From: Prevotella sp.
GTDB taxonomy: Bacteria; Bacteroidota; Bacteroidia; Bacteroidales; Bacteroidaceae
DNA length: 6,182 nucleotides
Direction: 5' to 3'
NCBI GenBank assembly: GCA_024681875.1
Contig: JAILAA010000136.1
Span: 1 to 6,182, forward strand
The notes beneath the pieces were generated by a model, which worked only from the letters and a program-made list of their open reading frames with translations, did not search any database and was not told the origin of the DNA. Positions 1 through 4,797 of the stretch are shown here, piece after piece (position 1 is the stretch's first letter; each line of letters begins with the position of its first letter). The position numbers and the translations under genes were made by a program.

Positions 1-426
1 CATGCCCATGCTCCTGTAGAAGCTTAGCGCGGGGCCGTTGCCTTCCCAGACGTTGAGGGTGATGTTGTAGCAGCCGACTGACTTGGCATACTCGCGGACG
101 TACTCATACAGAGCCTTCCCGACGTGCTTGCCGCGGGCGGCTTCGTCTACGCAAATATCGTCTATATAGAGCGTCTTGGCGTCCTGCAGCAATACGTGGT
201 CCCTGACTTCAGTTATCTGGCAGAAGGCGTGGCCTAATACCTTGCCGTCGTCGTAGACGAATATGGGCTTGCTGTCGTCGTGGAGCAGGGCTTCAAGCTC
301 TTGTTCGCTATACTTTGTCGTGTCGGGCTTGAACAGGTCTGGGCGTATTTCGTGGTGCACCATGTCTACCTGGCGCAGCAGGTCGATGATTCGCCCGATG
401 TCGGTTGTGTCAGCTTTTCTTACCAT
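1..426 (-). CDS. GNAT-family N-acetyltransferase (3' end cut by window edge)
   Basis: Transfers an acetyl group from acetyl-CoA to an amine; the substrate cannot be read from sequence. The visible 142 residues start at the ATG at 424-426. An upstream ATG in the AT-rich leader is followed at once by a stop. The acetyl-CoA pyrophosphate-binding motif A is at about residues 92-106 (CVDEAARGKHVGKALYEY), where the usual R-x-x-G-x-G reads R-G-K-H-V-G. Motif B follows at 124-142 (LNVWEGNGPALSFYRSMGM), with the Asn and Tyr typical of the fold. Typical proteins of this kind are about 145-155 residues, so only a short tail is missing. It lies 43 bases downstream of the PqqD-like gene on the same strand and may be cotranscribed, but a link in function is not shown. 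It resembles stand-alone housekeeping GNATs common in Bacteroidales. Confidence 0.9.
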   Translation of the reverse strand, partial: MVRKADTTDIGRIIDLLRQVDMVHHEIRPDLFKPDTTKYSEQELEALLHDDSKPIFVYDDGKVLGHAFCQITEVRDHVLLQDAKTLYIDDICVDEAARGKHVGKALYEYVREYAKSVGCYNITLNVWEGNGPALSFYRSMGM

Positions 427-469
427 CGTTTAATTATTTGTTATTACATTTTGAATCATACCTGCGATG

Positions 470-742
470 CTACGGCTCGACTATTCCCTCTTCCAGCCAG
501 CCTGCTACAAGGCGCGACACGTCGGTGGCGGCCTGCTCTGGGCTGACGTCGTACTCATCGCAGAGTGCAGCGGTCAGCGACTCCACCGTGAAGTCGCCCT
601 GCTCGCCGGCCTGCTTCCACAGCCAGGCGGCACTCTCCGACAGGCTCAGCAGCCGGCCGAAGTCGATGCTCCCCGTCCCCTGCTGCATGATGAACGGCTC
701 GCCGCACACCTCACGCAGTACAAATTCTTTTTTCTGTCTCAT
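470..742 (-). CDS. PqqD-family protein (RiPP recognition element-like)
   Basis: A 90-residue protein with the PqqD pattern. It has an N-terminal beta part (KKEFVLREVCGEPFIM, residues 4-19), then the 'LSLSESAAWLWKQA' block (32-45), equivalent to the family's LN-x-T/S-A-x-x-I/L-W. A helical part follows, with 'TVESLTAALCDEYDVS' (52-67) and a last helix ending in 'GWLEEGIVEP'. In PQQ, lasso-peptide and radical-SAM peptide pathways such proteins bind the leader of a precursor peptide and present it to the modifying enzyme. Stand-alone copies of unknown role are common in Bacteroidetes. The start at 740-742 follows an A-rich stretch (AAAAAAAGAAACCA). Family assignment is good; the partner is unknown. 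The only other candidate pathway members here are the nucleotidyltransferase and small membrane protein upstream and the 56-residue peptide gene far upstream. Confidence 0.85.
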   Translation of the reverse strand: MRQKKEFVLREVCGEPFIMQQGTGSIDFGRLLSLSESAAWLWKQAGEQGDFTVESLTAALCDEYDVSPEQAATDVSRLVAGWLEEGIVEP

Positions 743-796
743 TGGTTTCTTTTTTTGTAGTTAAACTCTGTCATAGTGGCATTTGTGGTCGCTTCG

Positions 797-906
797 CTCA
801 AAATTATAAGAAAATTGAATCAAAAAATGATAAGAAAAATTTTCCAGAGCGCAATCATATCAAGAGATTTTCATAATTTTCAAATCCATTTTTTTATAAT
901 TTTGAG
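797..906. repeat. 110-bp AT-rich palindromic element with 18-bp terminal inverted repeats
   Basis: Bases 797-814 (CTCAAAATTATAAGAAAA) and 889-906 (TTTTTTTATAATTTTGAG) are reverse complements with a single mismatch. The inner arms continue with weaker complementarity (811-820 against 883-892, 8 of 10). The flanks are small GC-rich palindromic sequences, GGTCGCTTCGCTC on the left and GAGGCCAAAGGCC on the right. No coding potential is seen. It could be a MITE-like or dispersed intergenic repeat, or a transcript hairpin between the nucleotidyltransferase and the PqqD gene. Each terminal repeat carries TAATTTTG, a match to the Bacteroidetes -7 box, pointing outward (799-806 minus strand, 897-904 plus strand). 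Confidence 0.6.
799..806 (-). promoter_or_regulatory. Candidate -7 box upstream of the PqqD-like gene
   Basis: The minus strand reads TAATTTTG, which fits the Bacteroidetes -7 pattern TAnnTTTG. It would start a transcript about 50 bases before the PqqD start codon. The nearest upstream TTTG (821-824) is only 14 bases away rather than 19-21, so the -33 part is not convincing. The box lies inside the inverted repeat, so it may be a coincidence of AT-rich sequence. Confidence 0.25.
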
Positions 907-951
907 GCCAAAGGCCGATCAACGAATGATGACGGAGTAGTTACTTATAAA

Positions 952-2118
952 TTACCAGGTCTCAGGGTGCCGGCGCAGCGACAGCGAGCGGTACTTGATG
1001 CGCAGCGGCAGCTTGCGCACGATGCGCCACCAGTAGTCCACTTCTGAGGACAGCTGGGCACCGATGGTCGACGGCTCAAACCACGTGAGCTGCGCCTGCA
1101 TCTTCTTCTGTGCCCAGAACCACTGCCACAGGTTCATGTCGGCCCGACGGTCGTGGCGGCTGAAGTTGCCGCGCATCAGAACCTGACCGAGCATCCACCG
1201 TCCCTTCCGTGGCGCCGGCTCGACCGGCAGCAAGCAGTCGCCGTCGGCGTCAAACACCTGCTCTAATACCCACATCAGCGCCCGTGCCGTCGTCAGCAGG
1301 CCCGTCTCGCTGAGGCGGGCCGCCACGTCGCGGCGCTCCTCGCCGGAGCTGTGGCGCAGCAGCAGGTAGTAGTCGGTCAGCTGGCGCAGGCCGATGCCCT
1401 CGCCGCGCAGATGGTGGCGGATGTGGGCCAGCTGCATGACTAATGAGAAGCGCAACGGCGGCACACGGAAGCCCTCGTCGCAGAGCGGCACGCCCTCGTC
1501 CAGCACACCCTCCAAGTACGCCTGCAGCCGGCGGTTGCAGGCGGGCAGCGTATGCGAGGGCGACGGGTGGAAGTGTACCTCCACCTCGATGCCCTCACTG
1601 TTGGGCGGCAGGTGGAGGTGCTGGTAGCTGACGGCCGTCTCGTCGTCGGCCATACCCAACCGTCGCAGCAGTGCCGTGACGCGCTCCTGTCCGCCCGACA
1701 CCCAGATGTCGATGTCGCCGGGCTGGCGCAGCGACGGCGTTGGGTAGTAGCGGGCGTTGGCCTGCCCCTTCAGGATGGCCGTGGCGTGACCCTCGCCCTC
1801 AAACAGGCGGGTCAGCCGGGCCGACTCGGCATTCATCTCGCCGTTCAGTAGCGCGATGTTCTCGGAATCGCCCATCCAGCGCAGCTTCAGTGGCAGCGGC
1901 GGACACAGCGTCTTGTCCACCTTCTGCAACCGCTGAATGCCCTCGAAGAGCACACCAACCAAAGAGTGGCGGCAGCTGTCCTCAAACAGCTGCTGCCACT
2001 CGTCTGCAGTATAGCGGGGGAAGGCATCAGCATCCAGGCCCAACGAATAGCTCAGCATCGACAACAGACGGAGGTCCTGCTGACTTACACCCGATAACGA
2101 CTTCTTCACTTTTTCCAT
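952..2118 (-). CDS. Uncharacterised nucleotidyltransferase family protein (NTP_transf_5 type)
   Basis: A 388-residue protein with the fold signature of DNA polymerase beta-type nucleotidyltransferases. 'ILKGQANARYYPTPSLRQPG' (115-134) leads into G-D-I-D-I-W (134-139), where D135 and D137 are the likely metal-binding pair. 'EVEVHFHP' (178-185) supplies a probable third acidic residue. A helical C-terminal part contains 'RHHLRGEGIGLRQLTDYYLL' (234-253), a conserved block in this family. The substrate is not known; relatives often sit in peptide-modification or polysaccharide loci. I chose the ATG at 2116-2118, which gives an 8-base gap after the stop of the upstream membrane protein gene. The frame stays open to an ATG at 2178, but that would overlap the upstream gene by 52 bases and add a poor N-terminus. 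GC content is much higher than in the lipoprotein gene. Confidence 0.85.
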   Translation of the reverse strand: MEKVKKSLSGVSQQDLRLLSMLSYSLGLDADAFPRYTADEWQQLFEDSCRHSLVGVLFEGIQRLQKVDKTLCPPLPLKLRWMGDSENIALLNGEMNAESARLTRLFEGEGHATAILKGQANARYYPTPSLRQPGDIDIWVSGGQERVTALLRRLGMADDETAVSYQHLHLPPNSEGIEVEVHFHPSPSHTLPACNRRLQAYLEGVLDEGVPLCDEGFRVPPLRFSLVMQLAHIRHHLRGEGIGLRQLTDYYLLLRHSSGEERRDVAARLSETGLLTTARALMWVLEQVFDADGDCLLPVEPAPRKGRWMLGQVLMRGNFSRHDRRADMNLWQWFWAQKKMQAQLTWFEPSTIGAQLSSEVDYWWRIVRKLPLRIKYRSLSLRRHPETW

Positions 2119-2126
2119 ACACGCGT

Positions 2127-2726
2127 TCAACGATTGTCTTCGTCGGAACACGAATAGAGCTCCAGAGCTAAGACACAAGCTGACAACTTAGCAACTATCC
2201 ACTGCGCTAAGCCCCATCCACCAGGCAGGCTGAAAGGACAACTTGCAATACCCGCCAACAACAGAAGTACACCTGCTGCCCGGAACTGCGAGTCGTCCAA
2301 TGTCAAGAAGTCAAATGCCAAGGCACACCACAGCAGCGTCTTTAATGCCCAAAACGCCAAGGTTACTTCAAAAAGGCCATATTGAAAACCTACTGCATAC
2401 CCCACGATAGCCACCAGATGGTAGGCGATGGTGAGAACTATAGCCACCAATGGCAGTCTGTCGCGACGCGCCTCCATGTCGGAAACGGTCGTTGCCGCCC
2501 ATATCAACAGGCCATTGCCTACCGTTCCAAACAGATGTCCAGACATATTCAGCCGAGCGATTGACAATCCAAATAAGGAGGCAATACCAGCCTGAGAGCT
2601 TCCAAGTATGAACAACAGCGTTGATAGCAATGCGGCAATAAGTGCTATCCTCAAGTATCTGGTCGTTCTGAGTCTTCTGGCCCAAGAGCGGTGGTGATGA
2701 TGCTGTCTATGTCTTGTATTCGTCAT
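2127..2726 (-). CDS. Membrane protein of unknown family, His-rich N-terminus
   Basis: I do not recognise this family. From the ATG at 2724-2726 it has 199 residues. A basic, His-rich N-terminus (TNTRHRQHHHHRSWARRLRT) is followed by about six hydrophobic segments, at roughly residues 24-42, 66-83, 91-113, 119-141, 148-165 and 172-191. It ends in a short acidic tail (SDEDNR). The charge pattern suggests a cytoplasmic N-terminus. A longer start at 2747 (7 extra residues, MRQTKFI) is possible and has a GGAGGAG ten bases upstream. However, bases 2735-2800 encode, in another frame, a copy of the nucleotidyltransferase N-terminus, so the longer start looks fortuitous. The gene sits between that remnant and the intact nucleotidyltransferase, with an 8-base gap to the latter, so the two are probably cotranscribed. 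The His cluster could bind metal, but nothing else supports this. Confidence 0.7.
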   Translation of the reverse strand: MTNTRHRQHHHHRSWARRLRTTRYLRIALIAALLSTLLFILGSSQAGIASLFGLSIARLNMSGHLFGTVGNGLLIWAATTVSDMEARRDRLPLVAIVLTIAYHLVAIVGYAVGFQYGLFEVTLAFWALKTLLWCALAFDFLTLDDSQFRAAGVLLLLAGIASCPFSLPGGWGLAQWIVAKLSACVLALELYSCSDEDNR

Positions 2727-2820
2727 AATAAACTTCGTCTGCCGCATACCGAGGAGGCTCCTCCGACATATTCAGCGAATAGCGCAGCAGCGATAGCAGA
2801 TTCCCGTCGCGTTTGTACAT
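2707..2820 (-). pseudogene. 37-codon remnant of a second nucleotidyltransferase N-terminus
   Basis: The ATG at 2818-2820 opens 37 codons ending at TAG 2707-2709. The stretch LLSLLRYSLNMSEEPPRYAADE closely matches LLSMLSYSLGLDADAFPRYTADE near the start of the intact nucleotidyltransferase (its residues 18-40). Bases 2773-2800 and 2041-2068 agree at 23 of 28 positions. Similarity stops at about base 2735. The rest of the domain, including the catalytic GDID block, is absent, and the membrane protein ORF begins instead. The ORF starts 3 bases after the lipoprotein stop, so it could still be translated by coupling. I read it as the left end of a duplicated gene that was truncated or replaced. A functional short peptide is the alternative. 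Confidence 0.55.
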
Positions 2821-2823
2821 TAG

Positions 2824-3307
2824 TTAGAAAGCGAAGACCGAACGCGCATAAATGCCGACACCAGGCTTGTTGCCGTAGTACCAACCGCTGTAGCCGTAGC
2901 CCCCTTCGTCATAACCGGTGCTAAAGTTGTATTCGTACACATGGTTTTCATCACGTTCCGTACACGACCAATAGTAGTCTTTTATATTTTCCCCACCACG
3001 AGTGCTGATGACATCACGAAGACCAGAAATTTCTACATAATCCCAACGACTTTCATCAAAAATTATACCTTTTACGACCTTGCACGCTGCAAGCTTCTTT
3101 TCCCACTGGTAGGCAGAGCACAAGAACCAAGGACTGCAACTGTGTTCAGCAGGGTCATAACCTTCGACGCTATAACTTGCACAGTAATTGAAGGCAGGCC
3201 AATCTGTATTATTTCGAGCATTACGATACTGCAAGCCCGACTCGGAGGCGGCTAGGCCAGAACCATCCCACTGATAATTATTATAACATGTACCAGTACC
3301 CCCCCCC
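2824..3307 (-). pseudogene. Out-of-frame C-terminal domain of the fimbrillin-like lipoprotein
   Basis: This frame resumes at the G tract and encodes about 160 residues. It contains G-L-A-A-S, 'SPWFLCSAYQWEKKL', 'YWSCTERDENHVYEYNFSTG' and a final 'ARSVFAF'. This is the layout of the C-terminal domain common in Bacteroidales fimbrillin-type proteins: W-F-L-P-S-x-x-Q-W, then Y-W-S-S-T/S-E, then an ending like V-R-P-V-L-A-F. It resembles DUF1566-like or formylglycine-enzyme-like folds and is probably an extracellular binding module. It contains no methionine and has no ribosome binding site of its own, so it is not an independent gene. The upstream sequence GLAIAMKDAINGCSWGG continues naturally into it if one G is added. 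It holds six Cys, more than usual for such domains. Confidence 0.8.
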
Positions 3308-4397
3308 AACTGCAACCGTTGATTGCATCTTTCATCGCAATGGCAAGGCCGTGGTTGTAGGCAGTCAGCGGGGACACATTGTTCTCCTCTCCTGTATCAT
3401 TGCCTACGTATGCTATCATGGCAACGGGGGTGGGAACGCTGGAAGGATTCAGATCCACAAATATTCCGTTGTAGAAATCTCCATAGTACCAAACACCTTT
3501 CTCCAACGTGGTTGTGAATGTTCCACTATAGGGAAGACCGCCAAGACTGCATGAATAGACCTTGTTGTCCGGGAGTATCACATTGCCAATATCTGATGTC
3601 GTGATATTTGCAGGGACAAAATCTTTGACATAAGTATAGTCAGCATATGCGTCTTTCATATTTGCGGACTGACAGCTAAAGGTGAAGGTGGAATTCTCGA
3701 CGGACATCAGGGCTATAATGAATTTCTGCGTGGCTTCATCGGGGGTGATAGTGTATTTATATGTACCGTTAGTGATTTCCAACTTCTTAGTAGAAATGAG
3801 TTTTTCCGTCCCAGCCTGACGAAGACTTAAAATAAAGAGGCTCACCTGAGGCTCCATAGTGACGTCGTTTTTCAGTGTAGCATTCGTACCATCCACATTC
3901 ATTGTGGTTGAAGCAGTCTGGAAATCAAGATTATTGTCATTGATATATTTCAGCGTGCCTTCCTGCGTCATCAGGGCATCGGGCTTGAAACCGCCCTTAC
4001 CGTCGTGTGCCGAGTAGGGATATACAAACTTCACGGCGTTGTCGCCCCTCTTGGGAGAAATGAGCGTTGCCCTGAACTTGGCAGAATAATTATCATATGT
4101 GTTGACTTCGGTAATCGTGGCGATAGCTGTAGCGTGGCCATTATTAGCCGTTTCGTAGTAGATGGCAAACTGATCGTCTACGTCCCAACTATCTTCGCCA
4201 ATGTGATCGAGATCATTTATGGTGCGCGTCGTGTTGCCCTTGCTGCCAAGGGTGCCAACCAGCTCAACGACGTCATTCTCCGTGGGCGTCTGCTGCTCAG
4301 GGGTTATATCACTCGTCATGTCATCACCGCCGGAACAGGCAGCCATTACGGCACCTGCCAACAGCAGAACAGCCGTATAAAACTTATTCTTTCTCAT
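3252..4397 (-). CDS. Fimbrillin-family surface lipoprotein, frameshifted near its C-terminal domain
   Basis: The 381-residue product starts with a lipoprotein signal (MRKNKFYTAVLLLAGAVMAA, then Cys21). The following SGGDD resembles the acidic lipoprotein export signal that sends Bacteroidetes lipoproteins to the cell surface. After a disordered linker (about 25-45), the Mfa/fimbrillin-like domain begins with T-R-T (57-59) and 'EDSWDVDDQFAIYY' (68-81), and contains 'VKFVYPYS' (122-129). The likely role is an outer-membrane-anchored fimbrial subunit or adhesin. From W364 the frame enters the G9 tract and ends in a hydrophobic out-of-frame tail (VLVHVIIIISGMVLA) not expected in this family. Adding one G restores a 524-residue protein. 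Base composition is clearly less GC-rich than in the flanking genes. It lies 37 bases after the 56-residue peptide gene, in the same transcript. Confidence 0.85.
   Translation of the reverse strand: MRKNKFYTAVLLLAGAVMAACSGGDDMTSDITPEQQTPTENDVVELVGTLGSKGNTTRTINDLDHIGEDSWDVDDQFAIYYETANNGHATAIATITEVNTYDNYSAKFRATLISPKRGDNAVKFVYPYSAHDGKGGFKPDALMTQEGTLKYINDNNLDFQTASTTMNVDGTNATLKNDVTMEPQVSLFILSLRQAGTEKLISTKKLEITNGTYKYTITPDEATQKFIIALMSVENSTFTFSCQSANMKDAYADYTYVKDFVPANITTSDIGNVILPDNKVYSCSLGGLPYSGTFTTTLEKGVWYYGDFYNGIFVDLNPSSVPTPVAMIAYVGNDTGEENNVSPLTAYNHGLAIAMKDAINGCSWGGVLVHVIIIISGMVLA
3299..3307. repeat. Homopolymer tract of nine C (G9 on the coding strand)
   Basis: Nine consecutive C on the plus strand lie exactly where the lipoprotein reading frame breaks. 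With nine G on the coding strand the frame gives TGG GGG GGG GTA and runs 15 further codons to a TAG at 3252-3254. With ten it gives TGG GGG GGG GGT ACT and continues for 157 more residues. Tracts of this length are prone to slipped-strand mispairing and to sequencing or assembly error. Confidence 0.95.
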
Positions 4398-4434
4398 TGT
4401 CTACTATAATCGTTATTGTTTACCTTGTTGTTAA

Positions 4435-4605
4435 TTACTGAAACGGATTGGTAACACGATCTATTGTAAAATCGCCAAGCATCAGGCGGCTACCACCACC
4501 ATCGGACGGAACCTCAACGGGCGAACTTCCCGACAACAACTGTGATTTACCACTCAACTGCACGACACTCATGCGTGCTTCATTGTAGATTCTTTTCTGT
4601 TTCAT
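4435..4605 (-). CDS. Small protein (56 aa) encoded just ahead of the fimbrillin-like gene
   Basis: The ATG at 4603-4605 and TAA at 4435-4437 frame MKQKRIYNEARMSVVQLSGK, then SQLLSGSSPVEVPSDGGGSR and LMLGDFTIDRVTNPFQ. It has no signal peptide or membrane segment. It starts with a short basic region, followed by a 'V-V-Q-L-x-x-x-S-Q-L-L-S-G-S' core and a Gly/Asp-rich polar tail. Small proteins of this shape (basic start, 'E-V/V-x-x-QLLA/SGS' core, low-complexity tail) are common in Prevotella and Bacteroides, often beside fimbrillin-type or other surface lipoprotein genes; that is from memory of the group, and their function is not known to me. It is the first gene after a strong promoter and is probably cotranscribed with the lipoprotein. 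It could be a secreted or modified peptide, a partner of the lipoprotein, or a regulatory leader product. Confidence 0.75.
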   Translation of the reverse strand: MKQKRIYNEARMSVVQLSGKSQLLSGSSPVEVPSDGGGSRLMLGDFTIDRVTNPFQ

Positions 4606-4614
4606 TTTTTGCGG

Positions 4615-4674
4615 TTAAAATTTGGTTGATAATTGGTTGATATTTGGTGGATAAATAGTCGTAGAACTGCACAT
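4615..4674 (-). other. Possible 19-codon leader ORF in the 5' untranslated region
   Basis: An ATG at 4672-4674 opens a 19-codon frame ending in TAA at 4615-4617, nine bases before the start of the 56-residue protein. It spans the three 11-bp repeats and reads MCSSTTIYPPNINQLSTKF. No ribosome binding site is obvious and the composition is unremarkable. It may be chance; if translated, its stop would place ribosomes close to the next start. Confidence 0.2.
4621..4653. repeat. Three tandem 11-bp repeats in the leader
   Basis: The plus strand reads TTTGGTTGATA, ATTGGTTGATA, TTTGGTGGATA without gaps; the coding strand units are TATCAACCAAA, TATCAACCAAT and TATCCACCAAA. The array ends 15 bases before the start codon of the 56-residue protein, inside the predicted transcript. 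Units about one helical turn long could be a repeated protein-binding site, or an unstructured region that keeps the ribosome binding area open. Confidence 0.8.
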
Positions 4675-4714
4675 TCGGCGATACCCTGCCCCCTACCCTT
4701 CTCGGGCGCGGGTG

Positions 4715-4746
4715 CAAAATTACAAAGAATGTGTGGAACGGCCAAA
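4715..4746 (-). promoter_or_regulatory. Bacteroidetes-type promoter for the small protein and lipoprotein genes
   Basis: On the minus strand TTTG (4743-4746) is followed by 20 bases and then TAATTTTG (4715-4722). This matches the primary sigma factor pattern of Bacteroidetes, TTTG / TAnnTTTG with 19-21 bases between. Transcription would begin near 4708-4710, leaving a leader of roughly 105 bases before the 56-residue protein. The site lies directly downstream of the ccsA terminator, so the surface-protein genes form their own unit. Confidence 0.8.
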
Positions 4747-4763
4747 TATTCAGCCGTTTTTTT
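4737..4763 (+). terminator. Terminator-like hairpin on the plus strand
   Basis: AACGGC (4737-4742) pairs with GCCGTT (4753-4758) around a 10-base loop, and seven T (4757-4763) follow in the plus direction. No plus-strand gene precedes it, so it could limit antisense transcription toward ccsA or be fortuitous. The loop contains the -33 box of the minus-strand promoter. Confidence 0.35.
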
Positions 4764-4776
4764 ATGTCAGAGTCTC

Positions 4777-4797
4777 AAAAAAGACATAGCGCTATGT
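4777..4797 (-). terminator. Intrinsic terminator at the end of ccsA
   Basis: ACATAGCGCTATGT (4784-4797) is a perfect 14-bp palindrome that includes the ccsA stop codon. On the minus strand it is followed by CTTTTTT (4777-4783). A stem of five base pairs with a GCGC loop plus a T-run fits a short rho-independent terminator. It separates ccsA from the promoter that follows. Confidence 0.6.

Noticed and set aside
93..150. Loss of the central Gly in the GNAT acetyl-CoA motif (R-G-K-H-V-G)
   Set aside because: His or another residue at this place occurs in active GNAT proteins of this type. The rest of the motif is intact, so it is not evidence of inactivity.
470..764. Plus-strand frames over the PqqD-like gene and GNAT start
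   Set aside because: They are antisense to genes with clear family motifs and show no domain or ribosome binding site.
1394..2171. Plus-strand frames over the nucleotidyltransferase gene
   Set aside because: They are GC-rich antisense shadows full of Arg, Pro and Ser with no family features.
2119..2178. Longer N-terminus for the nucleotidyltransferase
   Set aside because: It would overlap the membrane protein gene by 52 bases, and the added residues show no family match. The ATG at 2118 gives normal operon spacing.
2751..2763. GAGGAGGCTCCTC near-palindrome as an operator or terminator
   Set aside because: Its arms are one base apart and it encodes the E-E-P-P-R stretch of the nucleotidyltransferase-like remnant. 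No T-run follows.
2824..3315. Independent gene beginning at a TTG at 3315
   Set aside because: There is no ribosome binding site and no Met anywhere in the frame. The sequence is clearly the continuation of the lipoprotein after the G tract.
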